NCBI GenBank assembly: GCA_018715885.1
Contig: DVKT01000006.1
Span: 1-64,000 of the forward strand
DNA: 64,000 nt
Reading direction: 5' to 3'
Source of the DNA: Caccoplasma intestinavium
GTDB taxonomy: Bacteria; Bacteroidota; Bacteroidia; Bacteroidales; UBA11471
The notes under the pieces were generated by a model. The model was not told where the DNA came from, searched no databases, and saw only the letters and a program-made list of their open reading frames with translations. This document shows positions 9,467-18,219 of this stretch, one piece after another. Position 1 is the first letter of the stretch. The number at the start of each line of letters is the position of its first letter. Position numbers and translations under genes: made by a program.

Positions 9467-9637
9467 ATGGCTTACGTTATTAGCGATGATTGTATTGCTT
9501 GCGGCACTTGCATGAGCGAATGTCCCTCCGACGCTATCTCGGAAGGCGATATCTACAAAATCGATGCCGATAAATGCGTTGATTGCGGCACTTGCGCCGA
9601 CGCTTGCCCCACCGGTGCTATCCACCCGGGCGAATAA
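9467..9637 (+). CDS. 2[4Fe-4S] ferredoxin
   Basis: This is a 56-residue clostridial-type ferredoxin, a low-potential electron carrier between enzymes such as pyruvate:ferredoxin oxidoreductase and hydrogenase or Rnf/Nfn. Both cluster motifs are complete: CIACGTCMSECP (residues 9-20) and CVDCGTCADACP (37-48), each CxxCxxCxxxCP, related by the usual internal two-fold repeat. The gene is monocistronic, with an exact consensus promoter upstream and a strong terminator downstream. That arrangement fits an abundant housekeeping ferredoxin. It has no neighbouring partner enzyme. Confidence 0.97.
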   Translation: MAYVISDDCIACGTCMSECPSDAISEGDIYKIDADKCVDCGTCADACPTGAIHPGE

Positions 9638-9654
9638 TCCGCAACAAAAGGAAT

Positions 9655-9686
9655 AAAAAAAGCTCTGCAATAGCAGAGCTTTTTTT
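9655..9686 (+). terminator. Rho-independent terminator of ferredoxin
   Basis: A stem AAAGCTCTGC / GCAGAGCTTT with loop AATA is followed by a run of T, 18 bases after the ferredoxin stop codon. The flanking A and T runs extend the stem and make it bidirectional in principle. Confidence 0.93.
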
Positions 9687-9788
9687 ATGATAACTCCTTC
9701 TCGGGACGGACATCTCGTCTCCCACTTTTCAGATAGCTATCCGAAATAACAGGTCTAATCCCAAGCAAATCCATTATCCTCCGCAAAC

Positions 9789-9824
9789 AGAAACTCCCGT
9801 CCGATATTACAGACGGGAGTTTCT
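9789..9824 (-). terminator. Hairpin terminator after the leucine-rich-repeat gene
   Basis: A 13-bp perfect stem (AGAAACTCCCGTC and complement) with a 10-base loop starts 24 bases beyond the stop codon of the minus-strand gene. A short T-rich tail follows on that strand. Confidence 0.75.
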
Positions 9825-9847
9825 ATCATTATACAATCGATTATCCT

Positions 9848-12319
9848 TTACGGAACAACAACCTTATAAGCCTCTTTTCCTGCAACAACAAGATAAACGC
9901 CCTGCGGTAATTCAAACTCGGCCTTACCGTCAACACTCTCTTTCTCGCCGCATTTCACGCTCGAAAGCGAATATACGGACACCAGAGTATCCGGCAAAAG
10001 ATTTTCTGCGACAACACGACCGGCAACAGCATAAATGCGGGCAGGTGCTTCTGCCGAAGTCTCATCGATGGACGAAGCACCTTTCTCTACTTTCACTGCC
10101 GTCGTTACAAACGCATTTGCACCCGTAAATTTCGGGAAGAGTGTCGACACGATTTCACAATACACCTTGTCGAGCGGAACCGCATTGAATACCGTTACGC
10201 CGTTTTCTACGGTATAAAGCGAAGCATCTGCCACAGTAGTCTCATCATATCGCCATACATAAGTTACCTCATCATTGGCGGCAACAAGTGTCGATAAGTC
10301 TACTTCATCGCCAACTTTTACAACACTATCGGCCAACATATAAACCGCTTGCGGAGCATAGGTATAGTTCTTTACATTGAGTTGCGGCAAAGTAGCCGGG
10401 GTTAATTTGTTTCCCATGCAATTCAATGTCGTCTTCACACTGTCCACCTTCAACTCCGTCAACTGGTTGTTTTGGCAGAAAAGCGTTGCCAAGTTCAATC
10501 CCGAAGCATCGATTGATACCAATTTGCTTCCAGATACATTCACCGCGGATAATTTCGGATATACCGACAAATCCAATGATCCTTCAAACCGATTGTTCAA
10601 AGCCGTAAATGTTGTGAAACCGGGAGCTTCTGTCGGCAAGGACAGTTCTGTTATTTGGTTATCGGAAACAACCAATTTCCACAAAGAGGGAGATTGAGAG
10701 ACATCGAGTTTCGTCAAGCTGTTCTTACTCAAATCCACGCTATACAAATGAGTGTGCTTGCTCAAATCGACTTCGGCCAACTGGTTATTATTCAAAGCCA
10801 AAGATGAAATAGACAGATTATGACTCAAATCTATGGAGGTGAGAGCATGGCTCGAAACCGTAAGAGTCGTAAGATTTTCGGCCTTTGAAACATCTATCGA
10901 TGAAACTTTGGATCCTTCAAGGGCGCCCAAAGCCTCAAATCTCGACAACTGGGCAGGATCGCCATACAAAGTTACCGTTCCTTCTCCGGCTACCGTCCCC
11001 GAAATAGAGGTAGGCCAATCAATATCCGGATTGGAAGCAACATTTTCATACACCACTTTTTTACCATCCCCCCAGTCAACGCCGATATTTTGCAATGTAT
11101 CGACCAAATAGACGTCAAAATCGAGAGCTTTCCCGGCCTCGGCACTCAATGTCAATATCGTACCGGTAAAACCGACTCTTACTTCGGTCGTTTTTAACAC
11201 ATTCGAACCGGTAAATTTGGGGAAAAGTTTTGAAGACACCTCACAATAAACAGCCTTGTCGAGAACATTCGGGAATGAGAATACTCCATTACCTTTATCG
11301 ACACAGTCGGCTGCATCTATCGCCGTACCGTCGGCATATTTCCATGTATAGGTAAGTTCATCGCCTTCACCGCCCAACGTCGAGAGATCGATACTTTCGC
11401 CTTCCAAAATTTGAGCCGCAGGCAAAACTGCCGTTTGCGGAGCATAAGTATATGTCTTCGGACTCACAGCCGGAAGAGTAGCCGGGGTCAATCTGTTTCC
11501 CGAGCAATTCAATAACGATATCACGTTATCCACTTTCAATTCCGACAATTGATTGTTCATACAGAATACTCGATCCATCTCCAATCCGCTCAGGTCAAGA
11601 GACGTCAATTTGTTATTATTGAAATTCACAAAGTTAAGTGCCTGATATTGTGTCAAATTCAATGCTCCCGACAATGAGAGGTTCAATGCATAGATTGTTT
11701 TAAAAGAAGCAGCCTCGGTCGGCCAAACCACCTCGGAAAGTTGCGTATTATTTGAAATCGTCAACGAAGACAATTTGGAAAGATTGCTTAAATCGATTTT
11801 CGACAACTTATTGTCAGAAACCACCAACGCCTTAATTTCCGAACATTGACTCAAATCTATGGCAGACAGCGCATTCCCCGAAAGGGTCAACGACGTAAGT
11901 TTCGTCAACTTATTCAAATCGATTTGGGTCAACGCATGACTTTGCATTGTCAACTGTTCCAGATTTATTACAGCAGATAAGTCTACAACAGATATTTTCG
12001 AGCCATCAAAAGCCGCAACAGACTCAAAACTATACAATTGCAAAGGATCACCATAAAACGTTACAGTACCCTCTCCTGACACTGTTCCCGAGATCTTTGT
12101 GGGCAAATCGCTATTAGCTTGGATAGAAGCGACATTTTCATACACCTGCTTATTTCCATCGCCCCAATCGACCGAAATATTTTGCAACTCATTGGTTACA
12201 TAAACGTCAAAATCGAGACTTTTACCCGGCTCGGCTTTCAGCGTGAGCATCACACCATCGTTTGCTTTCAAAACGAAAGCGAACAATGTAAACATTAAAA
12301 AAAAGGTAATTTTTCTCAT
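9848..12319 (-). CDS. Secreted leucine-rich-repeat protein with internal duplication and type IX sorting tail
   Basis: This 823-residue protein starts at ATG 12319 (signal peptide MRKITFFLMFTLFAFVLKA); an upstream TTG at 12328 is less likely. It consists of two homologous halves of about 360 residues (roughly 22-380 and 385-740). Each opens with LTL.AE.GK.LDFDVY and VDWGDG, a PKD-like strand, and continues with short leucine-rich repeats of the LTSIDLS...L form. Each closes with the YTYAPQ and FPKFTG.N stretches. The last 80 residues (IYAVAGRVVAENLL ... GVYLVVAGKEAYKVVVP) resemble a type IX C-terminal sorting domain, so it is probably exported and surface-attached. Function is unknown; leucine-rich repeats suggest binding to protein or host surface. 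It is divergent from the protease-SusCD operon. Confidence 0.85.
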   Translation of the reverse strand: MRKITFFLMFTLFAFVLKANDGVMLTLKAEPGKSLDFDVYVTNELQNISVDWGDGNKQVYENVASIQANSDLPTKISGTVSGEGTVTFYGDPLQLYSFESVAAFDGSKISVVDLSAVINLEQLTMQSHALTQIDLNKLTKLTSLTLSGNALSAIDLSQCSEIKALVVSDNKLSKIDLSNLSKLSSLTISNNTQLSEVVWPTEAASFKTIYALNLSLSGALNLTQYQALNFVNFNNNKLTSLDLSGLEMDRVFCMNNQLSELKVDNVISLLNCSGNRLTPATLPAVSPKTYTYAPQTAVLPAAQILEGESIDLSTLGGEGDELTYTWKYADGTAIDAADCVDKGNGVFSFPNVLDKAVYCEVSSKLFPKFTGSNVLKTTEVRVGFTGTILTLSAEAGKALDFDVYLVDTLQNIGVDWGDGKKVVYENVASNPDIDWPTSISGTVAGEGTVTLYGDPAQLSRFEALGALEGSKVSSIDVSKAENLTTLTVSSHALTSIDLSHNLSISSLALNNNQLAEVDLSKHTHLYSVDLSKNSLTKLDVSQSPSLWKLVVSDNQITELSLPTEAPGFTTFTALNNRFEGSLDLSVYPKLSAVNVSGSKLVSIDASGLNLATLFCQNNQLTELKVDSVKTTLNCMGNKLTPATLPQLNVKNYTYAPQAVYMLADSVVKVGDEVDLSTLVAANDEVTYVWRYDETTVADASLYTVENGVTVFNAVPLDKVYCEIVSTLFPKFTGANAFVTTAVKVEKGASSIDETSAEAPARIYAVAGRVVAENLLPDTLVSVYSLSSVKCGEKESVDGKAEFELPQGVYLVVAGKEAYKVVVP

Positions 12320-12345
12320 CGCAATCAAGTTTTTTTATATTATTG

Positions 12346-12367
12346 TATATCTTTGCGCAAAGATATA
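12346..12367. promoter_or_regulatory. 22-bp perfect palindrome carrying back-to-back -7 elements
   Basis: The 22 bases are a perfect inverted repeat centred on GCGC. Each strand reads TATCTTTG (plus 12348-12355; minus 12365-12358), matching the TAnnTTTG -7 consensus. It lies between the divergent leucine-rich-repeat gene (start 12319) and the metalloprotease gene (start 12496). No good TTTG lies at the -33 distance on either strand, so a regulator may be needed or only one strand may be active. Confidence 0.6.
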
Positions 12368-12495
12368 AATTATTGCACCAGCGAAAAACATTTTCCTGTT
12401 TTTTTGCTAAGCACATCATAAAAAAACGAAGCAAAGAGAAAGTATTTCTCCCCAAGACGAGTAACAAAAGAACAAACACACAGAAACCATATCAT

Positions 12496-15111
12496 ATGAA
12501 AACCTTTAACGTAAGCCTTATCTGTTTCGCTTTGATTTTCGGCTTTTTGACCGGATTTTCAACAGATGCCTCTGCAAAAAGAAAAAAATCTTCAAAAAAG
12601 AAAAACGATACGACACTCGTCGTTCCCAAACCGAAAGAGAACAAAGACAGCGTCGAATATCGGAAACTCATAAAAGACGCAGTCTCCAAGGAAGGACTTC
12701 TGACAACGCACTTCACCCCACAGAGAAAACTCTTCTGGGAAATTCCCGACTCGGCATTCGAGCACACCTATATGTTGTCGAACCGCATTGCTGCCACCAG
12801 CAATACGCAGGACTTCGTCGCCGGACAGATGGCAACCCAACCTATCTTGCTGCAACTGAGCCGCGACAGTATCAACGTATATCTGCATAAGGTGCAGACA
12901 CAAAACAGCGTCGACGAAAAAGAGTCGATTGCAGCAGCCTTCGACAAGAACTTTTTGAATCCCGTATTGAAGGCTTTCAAAATCGAAGCTCGCAACAAGG
13001 GGAATGTCGTCATCGATGTAACCTCTTTCTTCGGAGGAAATGAGAAATGTATCAGCCCCATAAAACCGACAAATCCGCTCTCGAAACTGATGGGTGGAGG
13101 CAACTCCATAAAAGGCTCTTTTGTGTCGAACGCTTCATCAATCACCGAAGTAAAGGCATTCCCCCGGAATATTGAAATAAAGAGCAACTTGTCGTTCAAC
13201 ACCTCTCCTATGGACGAGCCTTACACCGTACAAGTACACCGGTCGTTTATCGTCCTTCCCGACGAACCCATGCGCATGCGCTTGCAAGACAACCGTGTGG
13301 GATATTTTTACAGCGACCGGTCGCTCTATACGACAGAAAAAGATAAAGTCGACGATTACACGTTTATACATCGCTGGCGTCTCGAACCGAAAGAGGAAGA
13401 TATGGAACGTTACTTCGCCGGAGAACTTGTCGAGCCACGGCAACCGATTATCTTCTATGTCGACAGTGCATTTCCCGACAAGTGGAGAGATGTCGTGAAA
13501 CAAGGTATCGAAGACTGGAATACAGCCTTTGAGGCGGCCGGTTTCAAAAATGCCATTCAGGCTCGCGACTATCCCAAGAACGACCCCGACTTCGACCCCG
13601 ACGATATGCGTTACAGTTGTGTAAAATATGCCGCGACAACAATAGCGAATGCAATGGGTCCCAGCTTTGTCGACCCGCGTAGCGGAGAAATCCTTACCGC
13701 CGACGTCATTTGGTACCACAATATCGTATCGTTACTGCACAACTGGCGATTCTGCCAGACGGCAGCCACCGACACGAGAGTACGCAAACCGGTATTCGAC
13801 GATGACGTCATGAGAGAGTCGATGCGGTACGTCGCTTCACATGAAATAGGCCATACGCTGGGTCTGATGCACAACATGGGTGCCAGTTATGCCTATCCCG
13901 TCGATTCGCTGCGCAGCCCCTCTTTCACGCAAAAATACGGCACGACTCCCAGTATCATGGACTATGCCCGCAACAACTACATCGCACAACCCGGCGACTT
14001 CGACCGGGGTGTCAAACTGACGCCTCCCATTTTGGGCGTTTATGACATCTACGCAATTGCATGGGGATACCGCCTTATTCCCGGAGCAAATACTCCGACC
14101 GAAGAAGTGGCGACCCTCACCCAATGGATAGAGGAGAAAAAAGCCGACCCCATGTACGAATTCGGAGCGCAACAATTTATGGCGATCATCGACCCCACCG
14201 ATCAAACCGAAGATTTGAGCAACGACCATCTGCGAGCCGGCGATTATGCGATCTCGAATCTCAAAATCATCATGTCCAACCTCGAAAAATGGGCGGCCGA
14301 GCCAGGCAAACCGTATGACGACCTCGATGAAATATATGACCAACTGGTAAAACAATATTCCCGTCACATAGGGCACGTCATGACTTACATCGGCGGTGTT
14401 GAATTCAAAGATGCCCGCCAAGGCGGGAAAAACGCCGCTCGCACACATCTCGATCGGGCAACCCAGAAAAAAGCCATGCAATGGCTCATGCGCCAAGCCC
14501 GTACTTACAACGACTGGCTCACCCCGACCCAACTGATGATGAAACTCGATCGTACCCTCAACTGCAACGATAACCTGCGCCGCAGTATCGTCGGTTGTAT
14601 GCTCAACAGTACGGCGTTGTATCGCATCGAAGAAAGCGGACTTGTAAACAACCGCAAAAATTATACCCTCGATACTTATCTCGACGATGCCCTGACAGAA
14701 CTGTTCAAGGCTTCTTATCAAGGGAAAAAGCTCGATGCCGCCGAGCGCGACATTCAATCGGCTGCACTTGCCGTCATTATCAAATACAGCGGACTTACGC
14801 CCACTTCCGGTAAAAAGACAAGTTCGACAAAAGCCTTCTCCGATTATCAGGCAATAGTCTCTTTGGGATATAGTCCCGACGTACCGTGCAGCCATACGGC
14901 ATGCGAAGCAAATCGGGAAGAAGAAGTTTCTTTCCTGCGTATAAATATGGGGCAGCCGGGTATCTCCAACACCCGTATCGCTCCGCTGATGACCGCACAC
15001 CTCAAAAAAATCGAATCGCTTTACAAGCAACAACGTGCCCGTACAAGCGACAAAACGACACGCGATTTCTACGACTATCAACTCATGCGGATAAAAGAGC
15101 TGTTCAACTGA
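12496..15111 (+). CDS. Zinc-dependent metalloprotease, metzincin type (DUF5117/DUF5118 family)
   Basis: This 871-residue exported protein belongs to a large Bacteroidetes family of zinc proteases. The ATG at 12496 starts a signal peptide (MKTFNVSLICFALIFGFLTG) followed by a Lys-rich linker; the frame is open upstream but that part is not protein-like. The catalytic site is HEIGHTLGLMHN (His 449, Glu 450, His 453, His 459), the HExxHxxGxxH zinc motif of metzincins, with a probable Met-turn SIMDYAR about 45 residues later. The N-terminal 200 residues match the DUF5118/5117 region that precedes the catalytic part. It starts an operon: SusC begins 22 bases after its stop. Substrate unknown; presumably proteins or peptides. 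Confidence 0.9.
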   Translation: MKTFNVSLICFALIFGFLTGFSTDASAKRKKSSKKKNDTTLVVPKPKENKDSVEYRKLIKDAVSKEGLLTTHFTPQRKLFWEIPDSAFEHTYMLSNRIAATSNTQDFVAGQMATQPILLQLSRDSINVYLHKVQTQNSVDEKESIAAAFDKNFLNPVLKAFKIEARNKGNVVIDVTSFFGGNEKCISPIKPTNPLSKLMGGGNSIKGSFVSNASSITEVKAFPRNIEIKSNLSFNTSPMDEPYTVQVHRSFIVLPDEPMRMRLQDNRVGYFYSDRSLYTTEKDKVDDYTFIHRWRLEPKEEDMERYFAGELVEPRQPIIFYVDSAFPDKWRDVVKQGIEDWNTAFEAAGFKNAIQARDYPKNDPDFDPDDMRYSCVKYAATTIANAMGPSFVDPRSGEILTADVIWYHNIVSLLHNWRFCQTAATDTRVRKPVFDDDVMRESMRYVASHEIGHTLGLMHNMGASYAYPVDSLRSPSFTQKYGTTPSIMDYARNNYIAQPGDFDRGVKLTPPILGVYDIYAIAWGYRLIPGANTPTEEVATLTQWIEEKKADPMYEFGAQQFMAIIDPTDQTEDLSNDHLRAGDYAISNLKIIMSNLEKWAAEPGKPYDDLDEIYDQLVKQYSRHIGHVMTYIGGVEFKDARQGGKNAARTHLDRATQKKAMQWLMRQARTYNDWLTPTQLMMKLDRTLNCNDNLRRSIVGCMLNSTALYRIEESGLVNNRKNYTLDTYLDDALTELFKASYQGKKLDAAERDIQSAALAVIIKYSGLTPTSGKKTSSTKAFSDYQAIVSLGYSPDVPCSHTACEANREEEVSFLRINMGQPGISNTRIAPLMTAHLKKIESLYKQQRARTSDKTTRDFYDYQLMRIKELFN

Positions 15112-15133
15112 ACCACCACTTCTGAGTAATATT

Positions 15134-18100
15134 ATGATGAAACATATCGCCTTACTGCTTTTATTTTCCCTTTTCTGGGGCCTACCTGCCATCGGACAGG
15201 AAACAGGTTCGCGAAAAGTAACGGGATATATCGTCGATTCATCGGGAAATCCCATTGCCGGAGCCACGGTGAAAATCAAAGACACGACGACGGCAACGAT
15301 CAGCGACGGTAACGGACAATTTTCATTGACGGTGCAGAACTCCGAATCGACCCTTATTGCCACATTCCTGGGTTATCGTACCCATGAAGTAAAAATCACA
15401 CCAACGACCGATAACATAAAAATCACACTCGAAGAAGATGCCCAGCAACTCGACGACGTAGTTGTCGTGGGTTACGGTACACAGAAAAAATCATCACTCA
15501 CCAGCTCGGTCGAAGTGGTACGGGGAGAAGACCTGAAACGTATGCCCGTCATGAATGTAAACGAGGCTCTGGTAGGCCTCGTAGCCGGTGTTTCGGTACA
15601 AAATTCGAGCGGCGATCCCAGCTCGGGAAAAGAATCGGACATACGTATCCGCGGCATCAACGGTACACCCCTCTTGGTCATCGATGGAGTTCCCCGATTC
15701 GGAGAAAACACATCGGACGGCGAGATGCGTCTTTCCGACCTCAATCCCGATGACATAGAGAGCATCTCCATGCTCAAAGACGGTGCGGCGGCAGCCGTTT
15801 ACGGAGCCCGTGCAGCCAACGGCGTAATCCTCGTCAAGACCAAACGCGGCGAAGACAATCAGAAGGTAAGGGTCAACTATCGGGGACAGTTCAATATGCA
15901 ACAAGCCACCTGCCTGCCCGACTTCCTCAACGCCGAAGAATTCGCCACACTTTACAATCGGGCTGTCGACGCCCGTGGAGACGACGTCTACGAAAAATAC
16001 GACCTCAATGCCATAAAAAGCAATCCCAATCTTTATGGGAACGAAAATCTGCTCGATTATCTCGACAAATTCGGATTCTCGACGCTGCACAGCCTTTCGG
16101 TATCGGGCGGAAACAAATTCGTAAAATATTACGTTTCGGGAGGTTACACCCACATGAAAGGTCTCTATTCGGGTGTGGGGCGCGACCGCTTCAACTACTC
16201 GGCCAAGCTCGACGCCTATATCGTAAAAGGTCTGACCCTCTCCCTCGACATAACCGGGAACCGGTCGAACAATAAAAATACAAGTTACACGACCATCGAC
16301 GCAGCATATAGTTACTCCCCGCTGCAAGTATTGCGCTTTACGACCGGCGAACTCGCCAGCCTCAGCGGAAGCAACCCGTTACTTGCCGTCGAAGGACTGG
16401 GCGGATATATCCGTAACAAAACGAACTTCAACACGATATCGGCTACACTCAACTACGAACTTCCTTTCTTGAAAGGCATGTCGATCTACCTCAAAGCAAC
16501 GGTCGACAACAACAACTCGATAAATACCACTTTCAGCAGTCCCGAAACCCTCTATCTCTATGACAATACGACGGGAGAAATTTCGGAAGACCCGTTGACG
16601 ACCTATCCGACGGCAAAAATCTCTCTTTCGCAACGAGACCAGTTTGTCGACAATAAACTTTTCGAAGGTGGTATCAACTACACCAATACGTTCAATGAGA
16701 AGCACGATTTCAGCGCCATGCTCGTTGTCAACTACCAAGACTACCGCAATCGTTATATGACGGGCACCAACAACGATATGGCAGGAAAATATCCCGAAGT
16801 AATCGGGACGGCAACCGACAGCAAGCTGGTCGGCAATGAATATTTCTACCAAAGGGCTTCCCTCATCGGACGGTTTACTTACGGGTACGATAACCGCTAT
16901 TTCATCGAAACAAGTTTCCGTGTCGACGGCTCGACCAAACTCCCGCCCGACAACCGCTGGGGATTCTTCCCGACCGTATCGGGCGCATGGGTACTCTCGA
17001 ATGAATCGTTTTTCCGGAGCTGGGACCAACCGGTCATTTCCAATCTCAAATTCCGTGCTTCTACCGGTATCTTGGGTCGCGACGCCGTACTCACCGATTA
17101 CGGCTACCTGATGAATTACATCTATACGACCAACTCGGGCTATCAGATAGGCGGGAACTTCAAGCCGGGCATCATTCCCGACCCGAGCAGTTTCCCCAAC
17201 CCCGACCTGCGCTGGGAAAAAAGCCACGACTATAATATTGCCGTAGATGCAGGTTTATGGAAAAACCGTTTTGCCGTAACTTACGAATATTATTGGCGTT
17301 TCAAAACCGATATGCTCACATACGCACCCACCTACCTTTACCCGCCTTCGGCCGGGACCGACGGGAATGTTCCTTACATCAATTTCGGAAAAGTAAAAGC
17401 ATGGGGCTGGGACCTGACTATCACGCATAAAAATAGTATCGGCCAATTCAAATATGATATAGGCATCACTTTATCGAAAACATTCGACAAAGTACTCGAT
17501 TACGGCGATGAATCGTCGGTCGTGGCGCACCAAAGGAGAAAAGGGCGCAGCAGTCAGTTATGGTTGCTGTACGAGTCGGACGGTTTGTTCCAGTCGTGGG
17601 AAGAAATTGCCAACTATCCTATCGACCAAGACGGGCAGGGTAACGCGACATTGGCTCCGGGCGACATCAAGTACAAAGACCAAGACGGAGACCACGTCAT
17701 CACAGCCAACGACCGTATCTATGTAAAAAGCTCGGCCTATCCCGATTTCTCGATGAGCCTCAGCCTCGGTTTCAGTTACAAGGGGTTGTTCATGAATGCC
17801 ATGTTACAGGGAGTTGCCGGATACAAGCAACAAATCAATGAGCTCTATACTCTCGAAAGCGGCAGCTTGCAACGATTCCAACGTTACCACCTCACCGATA
17901 CATGGACGGAAGATAATCCCGATGCAGCCTATCCGAGAATCAAATTCGCATCGAAAAACGACAATAACCGGAGAGAATCGGATTTTTGGATACGGAACTG
18001 CAACTACTTGCGGTTGCGCTCTCTCACCATCGGGTATGCGTTGCCGGCCAAGTTGCTCCAAAAGAAAAAAATCAACTCGGTAAGCATCGCCCTGCAAGGA

Positions 18101-18208
18101 AGCAACCTCTTTACCATATCTTCGCTCGAAAACGGCATCGACCCCGAATCGTTGCGCGGGTATCCCATACAGCGGTCTTACGGTCTTACCCTTAATTTCG
18201 GCTTCTAA
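15134..18208 (+). CDS. SusC/RagA-family TonB-linked outer membrane transporter
   Basis: This 1,024-residue protein is the outer-membrane barrel of a SusCD-type importer, energised by TonB. A signal peptide (MMKHIALLLLFSLFWGLPAIGQ) is followed by a carboxypeptidase-regulatory-like domain (VTGYIVDSSGNPIAGATVKI, about residues 28-105). Then come the SusC signature DDVVVVGYGTQKKSSLTSS, the plug domain (about 115-230, with IRIRGINGTPLLVIDGVPRFG and ISMLKDGAAAAVYGARAANGVILVKTK), and a barrel ending in LTLNFGF. The preceding and following metalloproteases and the absence of glycoside hydrolases suggest peptide rather than glycan import, as for RagA of Porphyromonas. SusD follows 11 bases after its stop. 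Confidence 0.95.
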   Translation: MMKHIALLLLFSLFWGLPAIGQETGSRKVTGYIVDSSGNPIAGATVKIKDTTTATISDGNGQFSLTVQNSESTLIATFLGYRTHEVKITPTTDNIKITLEEDAQQLDDVVVVGYGTQKKSSLTSSVEVVRGEDLKRMPVMNVNEALVGLVAGVSVQNSSGDPSSGKESDIRIRGINGTPLLVIDGVPRFGENTSDGEMRLSDLNPDDIESISMLKDGAAAAVYGARAANGVILVKTKRGEDNQKVRVNYRGQFNMQQATCLPDFLNAEEFATLYNRAVDARGDDVYEKYDLNAIKSNPNLYGNENLLDYLDKFGFSTLHSLSVSGGNKFVKYYVSGGYTHMKGLYSGVGRDRFNYSAKLDAYIVKGLTLSLDITGNRSNNKNTSYTTIDAAYSYSPLQVLRFTTGELASLSGSNPLLAVEGLGGYIRNKTNFNTISATLNYELPFLKGMSIYLKATVDNNNSINTTFSSPETLYLYDNTTGEISEDPLTTYPTAKISLSQRDQFVDNKLFEGGINYTNTFNEKHDFSAMLVVNYQDYRNRYMTGTNNDMAGKYPEVIGTATDSKLVGNEYFYQRASLIGRFTYGYDNRYFIETSFRVDGSTKLPPDNRWGFFPTVSGAWVLSNESFFRSWDQPVISNLKFRASTGILGRDAVLTDYGYLMNYIYTTNSGYQIGGNFKPGIIPDPSSFPNPDLRWEKSHDYNIAVDAGLWKNRFAVTYEYYWRFKTDMLTYAPTYLYPPSAGTDGNVPYINFGKVKAWGWDLTITHKNSIGQFKYDIGITLSKTFDKVLDYGDESSVVAHQRRKGRSSQLWLLYESDGLFQSWEEIANYPIDQDGQGNATLAPGDIKYKDQDGDHVITANDRIYVKSSAYPDFSMSLSLGFSYKGLFMNAMLQGVAGYKQQINELYTLESGSLQRFQRYHLTDTWTEDNPDAAYPRIKFASKNDNNRRESDFWIRNCNYLRLRSLTIGYALPAKLLQKKKINSVSIALQGSNLFTISSLENGIDPESLRGYPIQRSYGLTLNFGF

Positions 18209-18219
18209 CCCTACACCCA

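Noticed and set aside
13837..15363. A 508-codon open frame opposite the metzincin protease and SusC start
   Set aside because: It crosses two genes of known family on the other strand and has no recognisable domain.
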